This document shows positions 54,967 through 64,000 of a stretch of 64,000 nt of DNA, in pieces. The DNA comes from Alopecurus myosuroides (taxonomy: Eukaryota > Streptophyta > Magnoliopsida > Poales > Poaceae), in assembly GCA_028641055.1 (NCBI GenBank), contig CM054057.1, forward strand, positions 578,674,610-578,738,609. Direction: 5' to 3'. The notes beneath the pieces were generated by a model. The model did not search any database, was not told where the DNA came from, and was given only the letters and a program-made list of their open reading frames with translations. Made by a program: the position numbers and the translations under genes. Every line of letters starts with the position of its first letter. The stretch's first letter is position 1.

Positions 54967-55194
54967 CTGAAACAAAGACACTTTCAAGATGTCAAAAGAC
55001 ATGAAGAAATGAGTTGAATTTGGAACTATAACAACCTGAGACATAGTACTCGGAAGAAAAACACCCAACGGTTTTACTCCTAACTTTTGAGACAACAACA
55101 AGGAAACAACACACAAAAACAAATGAGATACGATGACTCAGAGTTAGAGCGATACCAGATAAGGAGCAAAAAGAATCCTAAGAGGGTTTTCATA

Positions 55195-55279
55195 ACTCGT
55201 TTTGTCTTTTCAAAGTAGTTTTCACAAGTTCTAGACTCAACATCGACCAACGGCAAGGGTTTCCTACAGGCAGTCCTGC
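55195..55279 (-). promoter_or_regulatory. E5 untranslated leader with the conserved block
   Basis: Plus-strand reading gives TTCTAGACTCAAC, CGACC and TTCCTACAGGCAG, in the same order as in E3 (24575-24640) and, in part, E7 (47207-47255). Confidence 0.55.
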
Positions 55280-55294
55280 TCTGATACCAAGACC
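55280..55294 (-). other. E5 primer binding site, tRNA-iMet type
   Basis: TGGTATCAGAGC on the minus strand, starting a few bases after the LTR (the intervening bases are GGTCT). Confidence 0.9.
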
Positions 55295-58200
55295 TGTCAG
55301 ACCCCGGACCCAGAGATATACAAACTGTCATGTGCTCCTAGAAATGGACCCACAAGGGCTTCGTGGTTACCAGCCCCGGCCGCAACAAACAACGGCAGGC
55401 AGACCGGATTCATCGGCACGTAGTCCGGATCCCCGGTCTACTACTCCTTGTGTCCATGCTAGTCATAACCAGGTATGCATACCCAAGCGTCCACGAGTCG
55501 GATGAAACTGAAGGAACGGGACCAAAGTTATACAGAGCTTCTATGTGTCCAGAAAGTGCAACAACAATCGAGGGTTACTGGGGTTACCTCGCCCCAGGCC
55601 GGATATCTCCGGCAGGCGGGCTCGGACATGGATCATCGGCTCCACAACCCCTCGACTGCGACAACTATGCAGGCATAGCCAAAACAGTATAACAACGGGC
55701 TCAAGACCAACAATCGATCAAAGCAGTACTCTAGACATGAAAGTTGTATTAAACAAGGCATGCCAGAGTAGCTTACACGCAGAGGTTATAGGACCAACAT
55801 AGATCAAGCAACCCAACATTACAACAAGCAGCGAAAGCAAAGATGTTGCTATACAACAAGAGCAAAAGGACTAAGAGTCCGAAACATAAGCAACATAGCC
55901 AAACCCTTACTACAGATACCAGGCTGCTGCCTGGGAACCCCTAACTACTCGTCGACGTCGAGGTAGAACCCCTCTTCAGCTGCATCGCCAAAGTCTGAAA
56001 CAAAACAACAACGAGGCAAGGTTGAGTACAAAAGGTACTCAGCAAGACTTGGCTTTTAAGGTTCTTTGCATAAAGCCAACTTTGTTTTCCGAAGTTGACG
56101 AAGAAAAGCACGTGTAATAGAGCATTTCTAAAACAGAGGAGGAATCTACTCAACTACTGAGATCATCATGTTCTTTAGTCCACCAAGTACTTTCTCATCC
56201 CCAGACTACCTTATGCTACAAGAATCACCCCTCTCGACGTAGTCGAGGAAGCATCCTTCATTCATTGACAGCAAGTTTTAGTCATTCCGTTAGAGTTATC
56301 TATGATCACAGAATCCGTTGCCAAGTCGTCCATAACCGTGGACACGGCTTTCCGAAAGATTTATCCCTGCAGGGGGTACACTTTACCCACACGTGTCAAC
56401 CGACTCTTAACGCCACGCGGTAACGCTCCTCTCTAAGAGCGCGGCAGAGTGTGGTCGACCACGGCCTTTACCTTGCTTAGACCTATCCATGAGTCAACCC
56501 AAACAGGGCCACCCCGTCAACAGGGAGTTGGCCACCTCCTGACGGCACCTGTTTTGTGAGTCGGGACAAGATCCGTGTACGTCCATCACTGGTCCCGGTC
56601 ACGCCCTAGTTTTCTCCAAAACGTTTTATGACACACCCGCAAATGGAAACTTCAACCTACATGACCCAAGGAAGTGACTAAACAAGTTAGTTAGCCGAGC
56701 GGGGTTCATTGGCCCGCGTGTGGCTGTACGTTCAGTCTTGGCTTCGAAGGCGAGAACTCGCACCTAGGGGCATGAACGAGACAAAAACCACAACCCACAG
56801 TGGCCTCAACATCCATGCCATGTTAATCATGTTAATCAACCATATCAAAACATAAACACCTTTCATACTAGGTTCACGCATTATCGGCATTTCATCAACC
56901 GGTTGAAGCAGATCATAAGACTAAGCATGTCTAAGCATTGAACACACAAGGCTCTACGTTACTCAAACAACCCTAGTAATACTAGGAGGGTAAACAGGTA
57001 TGAAGGTGACATGTGAGGGGGAGGGGTCATGCAGTGGATAGGTTAACTCTAACAGACTCAAAACCAAGTTGAATCGAATGCATGAGTAAGAGGTTGAAAG
57101 ACTCAAAACATGGGTGGAGCCATGAGGTTGTGCTTGCCTTGCTCGTCGAAAGTAGAGCTTGGGTTGTCGTAGAAAGCTAGGTCGACCTACGGATCTCGGT
57201 CTACCGATAGCGAGCAACACCGGAAACAAGGTAAACAATCAATACTTGACGACCGTGCAATGCACAATATGTATGCATGAGTAAAACAATGCAATTGAAA
57301 TGATGCTTAAAGGATAGAACGGAAAGGTAGGGTTTTACGCCGTGAACGACGAACACCGGAGGAGGAGAAAACCCTAATCTAGAGATGTGACCAAGCTAAG
57401 ATGCTCAAATGACCTTGTGAACCTCATAGTTGGATTGCATTTGTTTCACTGATCAAAATGGTATATTACACTTAATTTTCTATTTTTATTGAATAAAAAC
57501 TTTATTTTCAATATTTAAATGAATTAAATGCAAACTACAAAAGTGGACTCATTTTAAACTTGGTTGAACATGTATGAAAGTGGTATAGATAAATAGCTTA
57601 CATTTTTAGGAACACATTGCATATTTTTTTATGTTTTTAGGAGTTATAAAATGGGAGTTATTGAATTTCCAAAAATTAAACACATTTTCTGTTTTTCTAT
57701 TTCTCTGCGGGTCCCACTGTGCAGTTCAAATAGGACAGAGAACGCCACTTGGCGCGCCACGTGGGCGGGTGATGTCACTATGACATCACCGTAACCTCAC
57801 GGGTGGCCGGCCGGTGGCAGGGAGTGGACGCCGGCGGCGTTTCCGGCGGCCCCCGGATGCGAGGTTGGGCTCTCTGGGAGCGCCTCGACGAGACGGACGT
57901 GAGGGTGGCGGCGCCGCTGGCTAAAAGTGACCGGCGGCGAGCCGGCGTGGAAGAAACGGCGGCGACGGGCTCAGCTCCGGCGACTTCGTCGATTCCGAGC
58001 GGGAGAGGACGAACGGAGGGGATGGGGAGGCGGATGAGCTCACAGGGAACGAGTAGGGATGGTTGGCGGGGCCGGAGGAGCTCCGAGACGGCGGCGCGGT
58101 GAGAAGATGGCCGGCGGCCGGAGAGGAGAACGACGGCGCGATTCGCGGGCGCTAGGCCATCCCGGCGGCCGAGCGTGCTCGAGGCGGGGGAGGAGCTCGA

Positions 58201-58804
58201 CGCGGTTCCGATGAGCTCGACGGGGAGGCCGGAGAGGGAGCGGAACGGCGGCGAGAGCGGATCACCGACGGTGGTCGGTTTTCGGTGAGGGAGAGAGACA
58301 GAGGAGGGGAGAAGGCGATTGGGGGGGGTTTCTGCGGGATGTTCCCGATTCGGACGGCGCCGAGGGATCCTCATCCTCTCCTCCACGTCGACAGGGAGGG
58401 GAAGCAGGAGGTGGCACGGCGGGGCGGTTGCCCTCCTGTCGCCGGACAGGAGGAAGACGACAGGGAAATTTCACGAAGAACCCCCTGGAAAACTGGGAGA
58501 ATTTGCAAAGAAGTCCCTAGGAATTTTTAAAACAGAACCAAAACAGAAATTTGAGGGCCTTTTTGTGAGACAAAAATTGCACAAAAATACTCGTTGGAAA
58601 GCTCTTCAAATTTGCCACCTTTCTAGCACAAAGTTGGATCATTTTGAAAAACTTTGCAGAACAATTTTGTGGGAAGCCAGGTTAAGGGATTTTCTGGTAA
58701 TTCTCTGATTAAATTTTAAAAGCAAAATTTTGGTCCATTTTTTTTATGCATGCATGCCATGTACTCAACACTCCTCTTTATTACACAAAAGTAGGGATGT
58801 TACA
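55295..58804 (-). repeat. E5 5' LTR (3510 bp)
   Basis: TGTCAGACCC to GATGTTACA on the plus strand; matches 37311-40808 with scattered substitutions and small indels (for example a 10 bp duplication near 56824). Confidence 0.95.
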
Positions 58805-60084
58805 GCAAAGGACAAGCCGGTTGTATTACTTATGACTACCAAACTTTCTCAAGGACACATGGGGATTTCATCAAGTGGTTTCGCTTCGTTACGGTTGATT
58901 AATATCAATTGGTTCGTTAAGTGTTGTGTGGGTGAACCTATGCTAATGCACCAACCAACTAGGACTAATACATACTTGTGATTATACACCTCGTAAGCAT
59001 CCGCAAATACAAGAAAGTAATTAAGATAAACTAACCACATCCTTAAAACTCCGGGATTCTACGCTCCCTCGTTTATTGGTTTCCTAAAGGGGGTTTAGGT
59101 TTCTGTCACTCCGGCAACCCCACAATTAGTATCCAAATACAAAATGCATCATCCTAGACCCATAAAGGTGAAGTATCGTGTAGTCGATGTTCACATGACA
59201 CCACTAAAAGAATAGCACCACAACTTAAATACCGAACCACGAGATATTACTTCAATATAACTTCATTACTAACATCATGACTTCTTCCATGTCCTCAAGA
59301 ACTAAACGAACTACTCACAAGACATCATATGGATCGTAATCAGAGGTGATATAATGGATGATAACAATCTGGTCATAAAGTGCTAACATCGATAAATCTC
59401 ACAAGCATCAACTACTAACAAGTAATCCACACCGGGAGAGAGATCTAATGTAAAACAACGATAGGAGCCCCTAATTGTTACAGCGGGATGAAGGTGGATG
59501 ATGAGGGTGATGGTGCTGGTGGAGATGATGATGACGATGACGATCTTGATGATGCCCGGAGCGATGACGGTGATGCTGGCGGTGACTTCCCCGGAGAGGA
59601 ATTTCCTCAGCAGATTTCTCTCTGCCAGAGAGCTTTTCTCTCTCGGGTATTTTCCGCCCCGAGGCGGCGGCGGAATAATTCTTCGATGATGGTATTCGGC
59701 TTAGGGTTCCCTGGGGGTCAAGTACACGAAAGATGTCGACCAGAGGTGGGCCATGGTGGCCACACCACCTGGTGGCGCGGCATGGGGGCGTGCCACCTCA
59801 TGGTGTGAACCCCTGGTGGCCCCCCTCTGGATCCCCTTCTGGCTGGAGTCCTCCTCTGAACTTCTAAGACCCTTCCGGTGTCCCCCTTATTCTTTAGATC
59901 TTCTGAAATAGGTTATCTCGACGGTGCTTTTCCATCAGAATTCTAGGCCTAGTTTTTATTCTCCAAAAATTATGAAACATGCAAAATAAGATAAAATAAC
60001 ATAAGGGATGCATCATAACATGAAATATATCGACGAATAACAGAAAATAACAACAAAAAATGGTGATGCAAAATGGACGTATCA
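58805..60084 (-). repeat. E4b 3' LTR, right part
   Basis: Begins with the second GCAAA copy (58805-58809) and continues the LTR interrupted at 37310, ending GACGTATCA. It contains a GAT/GAC-rich stretch at 59487-59575. Matches E4a 32104-33365. Confidence 0.9.
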
Positions 60085-61375
60085 ACTCCCCCAACCTTAG
60101 ACCTCGCTTGTCCCCAAGCGAAACTGAACTTAGTAAACATGACCACTGGATTATGGAGTGAGGTGTCGATAAAATAAAATACAGACAAGAGGCATCACAT
60201 CTACAAAGAACAAGTCATTTTAGACAGCAACTCCTCTCATATAATCAAACTTGAAACAAATAAAGTAACAACAAAGGTGCAAAAAGTAAATCACAATTGG
60301 TGAAGGCAAACTTCGTTCTTGGTCAGAGAACAATTAACAGTGTACTTATGTTTCGATCAAAGTCTTTTATACTAGAGCTATATTGCAAAGTTTATCATGC
60401 TCAATTATAACGGTCTCTTTGCAAAACTTGATAACTTTCAAAGTGGTATTCAAGCAGATAAAAGAATTTGCAGAAACAAAGAAGAATAAAGAACATGATT
60501 GCGTAAATCAAAATGTAGCTGGATGAATCACAACAACTCAAATGCTTGCTTAGACAGAAAGAAATGGGTTTACTGACTCAACATAAATGTAAAAGATAGG
60601 TCCTTTACAGAGGGAAGTATTGATCACTCATGTGCTAGGGCTTTTATTTTGTAAACATGTGTATAAAATGCATGACACTCCTCCCATCCATCTTACACAA
60701 ACCATGGCTAACCGAATCCTCGGTTGCCTACCAACAATCACATACCGTGGAGGAGTGTCTATATTTTGAGAGTTGTGTATGTCTATGTCAACGAATGGCA
60801 AACAGAAAATACAGTACGTCACAAGCCAAGTAGACTCACAAGAGAGGCTCCCATTGAAGGACGCAACTGGTATAGAAGGTAATCCCTCTTTCTCTTTTGT
60901 TTGCACAATTATGCTTTGTCTGATAAATCATGGGCAAAAAGAGTGAAGAGAATTTGTATTATTATTTGGGTCTGGGCACCCCGCTGCCAGCTCTTCTAGA
61001 ATTTGGATAAGCGGATGAAGCCACTAGTCCAGGTGTGTGAGTCCAATCAACAAGTGAGATAAAGATTCTCTATTTGCGTCCTCATGAGCTAAAACAGGAA
61101 CACAAAATAGGGATAATTTTGAAGGTTTTAAAGGTAACACATGAGCAATTTACTTGGAGTGGCGGTGAATTACCACATATACGTAGGTATTGTGGACATA
61201 AATGGCAAGGTTTTGGGGCTCAAGGTTTGGATGCATGAGAAGAATTCCCTCTCAGTACAGGTTTTTGGCTAGCAAGGTTGGGTAGCAAGCATAAGAATTG
61301 AAGCAAAACAAATAAAGACATATATGATAATGCCAATCATGCAATCTTTCTTGAAGGTGCAAACAAACTTATTTG
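60085..61375. other. E4b polypurine tract and 3' non-coding region
   Basis: AAGGTTGGGGGAGT (minus strand) abuts the LTR. The rest matches E4a 33382-34650 and holds no gene. Similarity to E4a stops at about 61375, after aaacttatttg. Confidence 0.85.
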
Positions 61376-61927
61376 GAAGTGTCTATGCAATAAAAGAAGG
61401 TTTTTCGCCAGTGCTTCACATGGGAGTGAAGATTGAGAGTCGGCATCAAAGATTTTTTGCGTCTTTGGATGGCCATGCCTCCACAGACAAGGAGGGGACC
61501 ATCCGTATTTTCGCGGCAAGGTTTGCACTGGAAAATTTCAAGGAACAATGCGTTATTGGGAGCGATACAAGGGTAAGATTCGCAAAGGACGATAACATGG
61601 CAAATGTTCAGAATCGAATTCGGGCCTATGTCAAAGACCCGAAGTTTGTAGTGGTGAAGAACCTCACGAAAGAAAGGATGACCCAGGGGACGGAAACCCC
61701 GGGTCACGTGCTCGAGAAAGACGATAATTTCACCTGCTTTAGATGAAGGCCGACTCTCCTCTTCGCGGAGCCCTCCACACGATTTCCGACTGAGGAGGGA
61801 GAACTCCAGACTCGGCCAGCTCTTCCAACTTTTCATTTGTGACAGTCGACCTGGCCCAGTTGGTCGTGATGACCTGAGTCGGCTTTGGCTTTAAAGCAGT
61901 GGCCTTGGACTTAGACTTGGGAGCCAT
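61376..61927 (-). pseudogene. E9 antisense ORF, N-terminal part (PF04195-like, frameshifted and truncated)
   Basis: ATG at 61927. The N-terminus is basic (APKSKSKATALKPKPTQ), followed by NWARSTVTNEKLEELAESG and a frameshift near 61750. It then reads EIIVFLEHVTRGFRPLGHPF, FREVLHHYKLRVFDIGPNSI, DGPLLVCGGMAIQRRKK and WRKTFFYC, ending at the junction at 61375. The pattern fits the grass family catalogued as putative gypsy-type transposon (Transposase_28, PF04195), which I recall from antisense ORFs of Tat elements; a domain search should confirm it. Function unknown. Confidence 0.6.
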
Positions 61928-61937
61928 GGACAAATAT

Positions 61938-62048
61938 CTAGTGAAGAACAGAAAGAAGAAATAAAATGAGAAAGGAAACGAAAGCAATGAACACGAAGAA
62001 CACGAGTTCCAGATCTAGAAATGGAAACTTATATCTAGAGTTGTTTAC
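61938..62048 (-). other. Putative 5' UTR intron of the E9 antisense ORF
   Basis: On the minus strand CCTG|GTAAACA is followed 111 bases later by a pyrimidine-rich stretch and TTCTTCACTAG, ending ten bases before the ATG. GT-AG borders and the tract fit a plant intron, but splicing is not shown. Confidence 0.45.
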
Positions 62049-62231
62049 CAGGAATTGACGGCGGAAGTGAAGCTCGTTGAATGTGGCGCGGCGGCGCGGA
62101 ACAGCGGGCCGGTTCTCGTGGGCAACGGCGGCGTGCGCGTGAAGTCCGGCGTCCGAGCTCCGAGCTTGGGTCTTGAGCTCCAATGGCGCGCCTGGAGGTT
62201 GAAGACGAAGTGGAATGGGGGTGGAGTTTGT

Positions 62232-62265
62232 GATTAGGGTTTTCCACGGGGCCCTGTATTTTTAG
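62232..62265 (-). promoter_or_regulatory. Putative promoter of the E9 antisense ORF
   Basis: TATA-like CTAAAAATAC (62256-62265, minus strand), followed by AAAACCCTAATC (62232-62243), a telo-box-like motif often seen near plant transcription starts. A CT-rich presumed 5' UTR follows. Confidence 0.4.
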
Positions 62266-62699
62266 GTACGGTGAAAACCCTAGAGCGCAAACGGTAAATT
62301 GGAGAAAATCACGGAATGAGATATTCGGACCGATGATTACGGAAACAAGATCTTGGGAGTTATTTTCATGCAGCCGAGTTATAAATGACCACCAAAAGAG
62401 CCGGTCTCGGAGCTATTACTCGGGCTAGCTTATGAGGAATGTTAAAGCCGGGTTATGAAATGGTCGCTATGAAGAGCTGATTTAAGAATTAATATTCAGA
62501 TTAGTATGATTATGGGGTTATTATATGGACCGCCGAAAGAGCCGGCCTGGTTATAATTAAAGCAATCTAACCCGTAGTATTATCGTATATAAATGTTTAT
62601 TGTTTTGCAGGGAATAGCATGCGCTTCGTGGTTTGCTCAAAGCTTGAAGCTACAAGAAAGGCGTGCCAACCAAGATGCCCAAGCTATTCTGGGGACTAC
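62266..62699 (+). other. E9 region upstream of the 3' LTR
   Basis: No gene recognised. Contains two copies of a short AAAGAGCCGG-centred motif about 146 bases apart (near 62385 and 62535) and a plus-strand TTTATTGTTTTGCAG splice-acceptor-like sequence at about 62597-62611. Ends in the polypurine-like tract 62686-62699. Confidence 0.5.
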
Positions 62700-63289
62700 T
62701 GTTGGGGGGATAATAACCCGGCAGGCCCATGCAGAGGAACAAAGACCCGGCTGGAGGAAGTTTACGCGAGACCTTGTAATATGATAATGGGTCGGGTGTC
62801 ATTGATGTGCCAGCAGTCGTATTGGTAACTCGGCTTGTGGAAAGGAAGGTTCTAGAAGACCCTAAAGGCGGTGCAAACCATGGAATCCAAGGCTTGGAGG
62901 ACACGAAGAGTAATTTAGGGTTACGTGTAGACTCCGAGTAGGACTCTGGCCGTATCTTGTAAGGAAAGCCAGGAAACCGGGTGTTATATAAACCGGTCCT
63001 TATGGCGTAGATTAGAGAGATTTAGAGAACCTTAGATTCGAGTTATTGGAGATATATGAGAGCAGGTACTTGTAACCCTAGTTTTGGAGTCTCGTCGACA
63101 TTGCAGCCCGAGCCTCTAGATCACCAATCAATATGATCCCAGCTGGAAGTAAGCTATTATCTCCAATGGAGAGGCTAAACCAGGATAAATCTTGTGTCCG
63201 ATCTGAGCTAAACCCTCTCCCAAACACCAGAGTCGATTTACCCCAACCTAAGTTACCTCCGGTAACATCTGCGTGACTTTCCCACGACA
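62700..63289 (+). repeat. E9 3' LTR (590 bp)
   Basis: TGTTGGGGGG to CCCACGACA. The TATA box TTATATAAA is at 62984-62992, followed by a likely R/U5 part. The polypurine-like tract lies on the left; non-matching Athila-type sequence starts at 63290. Confidence 0.75.
62984..62992 (+). promoter_or_regulatory. TATA box of the E9 LTR
   Basis: TTATATAAA on the plus strand inside the LTR, about 285 bases from its start. It fixes the LTR orientation. Confidence 0.65.
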
Positions 63290-64000
63290 GAATTGGACGC
63301 ATACATTGAGCACCACCCCCAGCATGGGGAGGATGCCGGAGATAGAGGAGCATCTGAGCGTGACGGAGTTCCACAGGCAGCAGGCGAGACGCGCCTTCCA
63401 AAGACTACACCACGCAGTACACCGGTGCGTCCTCGGGCACATATTAGGAGGAGGGCTCCTCCTCAGCATACTACGGGGGCGCCACCTCATGGCCCCCATG
63501 GGGATGATCTCCACTTAGGCCAAAAGCCTAAGCTTGGGGGAGGTATACCGACATCACACTCGTTTATATATCATGTTTGGTCGGTTCTTTGTATATCAAT
63601 GTTTTCGTTTCTTTCATTTGTTTTTGTTTTCTTTCGCTTCTTTCGTTTCTTTTTGTTTTTATTGTTTTATTCTTGTTTTCCAAAACACAAAAAGACCAAA
63701 AATAGTTCTGTTCTTTCTCTTTGTTTGCTTCTTTAGTTTCTTTTGTCGGTTTGCTTTCTTTTCTTGTTTCGGCTTAGTATTCAAAAATCCAAAAATATTT
63801 TGCTTGTTTCTTTTTGTTCTTGTTTTTAATTCGAAAACCCAAAAATATTTGTTGTTCCACTTTGGTTTTGTAAAGTTATTGCGGAGTTCACCGGACTTCT
63901 GTGTATCCATTGGAGCTTGATCCACACAAGTGAAGAGCAGTAATGACGATTTACGACAATCCAAGTTGTGGTGAGAGGCTGGTATGAACTCTATTTGTTT
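63290..64000 (+). mobile_element. E10: Athila-type fragment (gag end and gag-pol spacer), plus strand
   Basis: The first 230 bases look like the Arg/Pro/His-rich end of an Athila gag, but the frame is unclear. It is followed by CTTAGGC-CAAAAG-CCTAAG and CTTGGGGGAGG at 63514-63542, phrases I recognise from Triticeae Athila elements. The rest (63590-63860) is pyrimidine-rich spacer in which a ttttcnaaaa-type motif recurs three times. No intact gene is seen; it continues past the window. Confidence 0.55.
63514..63532 (+). other. Hairpin after the E10 gag end
   Basis: CTTAGGC and GCCTAAG form a perfect 7 bp stem with a five-base loop, followed by a purine-rich AGCTTGGGGGAGG. Confidence 0.7.

Larger units (their letters stand above)
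37311..58804 (-). mobile_element. E5: Tekay-type chromovirus, nearly intact, interrupted by E7
   Basis: Both LTRs, target duplication, primer binding site, polypurine tract, an extra ORF, gag, protease, RT, RNase H, integrase and chromodomain are present. The gag-pol frame has one in-frame TAG (53494-53496) and is split by E7 in the RNase H region; otherwise no break is visible. Related to E3 in gene order and many motifs but a different family by LTR sequence. Confidence 0.94.
37085..61375 (-). mobile_element. E4b: Athila-type element, same family as E4a, interrupted by E5
   Basis: Its 3' LTR is in two parts (37085-37310 and 58805-60084) because E5 inserted into it. The 3' non-coding region follows to about 61375, where it stops in mid-sequence against E9. 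ORF3 and pol are absent, so the 5' part was deleted. It inserted into the E4a integrase zinc finger. Confidence 0.85.
61376..63289 (+). mobile_element. E9: 3' end of a Tat-type gypsy element on the plus strand
   Basis: From left to right: an antisense ORF cut at its C-terminal side by the junction with E4b, its presumed 5' UTR and promoter, a polypurine-like tract (ATTCTGGGGACTAC, 62686-62699) and a 590 bp LTR with a plus-strand TATA box. No primer site follows the LTR, so it is the 3' LTR. The pol region lies beyond the deleted side. Confidence 0.7.

Noticed and set aside
63590..63860. Phe-rich membrane protein near the right edge
   Set aside because: Low-complexity pyrimidine-rich spacer of an Athila element; hydrophobic reading is a composition effect.

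Overview
This 64 kb window has the character of a large, repeat-rich grass nuclear genome, most likely Pooideae and probably Triticeae-like; that taxonomic call rests on element types I recognise, not on a search. I found no host gene, bacterial gene, rRNA, complete tRNA gene or CRISPR array. Nearly every base can be assigned to a Ty3/gypsy LTR retrotransposon, and most elements are nested inside one another. Elements are named E1-E10 here (E8 is not used).

Layout. E1 (1-8722, minus, Tat lineage) has lost its 3' LTR beyond the left edge and ends in a 902 bp 5' LTR. It is inserted in the integrase gene of E2, a relative of the same family (8723-31014, minus). E2 is interrupted at 14269-29282 by E3, a Tekay-type chromovirus with 4.63 kb LTRs and a TAGCG target-site duplication. 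E2 abuts E6 (31015-31882), an older Athila-type fragment. E6 is interrupted by E4a (Athila type, 31883-37084), whose integrase is interrupted by its relative E4b (37085-61375). The 3' LTR of E4b holds E5 (37311-58804, chromovirus, 3.5 kb LTRs, GCAAA duplication). The pol gene of E5 holds E7 (42789-51381, 4.06 kb LTRs, GATAG duplication), a non-coding element with only 480 bp between its LTRs. On the right, E4b is joined by a deletion-type junction to E9 (61376-63289, plus strand, Tat type with an antisense gene), which sits in E10 (63290-64000, plus strand, Athila type). E1-E7 all read on the minus strand.

How the genes work together. Autonomous elements encode gag, aspartic protease, reverse transcriptase, RNase H and integrase. 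E3 and E5 add a C-terminal chromodomain. E1 and E2 carry a second, archaeal-type RNase H. E5 is the best preserved: its gag-pol frame is broken only by one TAG and by the E7 insertion. E7 has no genes but keeps a primer binding site, a leader block and an LTR organisation shared with E3 and E5, so it was probably mobilised by proteins from that group.

Most unusual signals. (1) An extra ORF upstream of gag in E3 and E5, with a region resembling a double-stranded-RNA-binding domain. (2) Splice-acceptor-like sequences directly before the start codons of both that ORF and gag. (3) A compact module of two abutting hairpins plus a palindrome, found in the LTRs of E3, E5 and E7 with compensating changes. 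(4) tRNA-like A/B-box sequences in the E3 and E7 LTRs. (5) The E7 non-coding element itself. (6) An antisense gene in E9 that appears to have its own promoter and 5' UTR intron. Many LTR-LTR differences are one-base indels, so some frameshifts here could be assembly errors.
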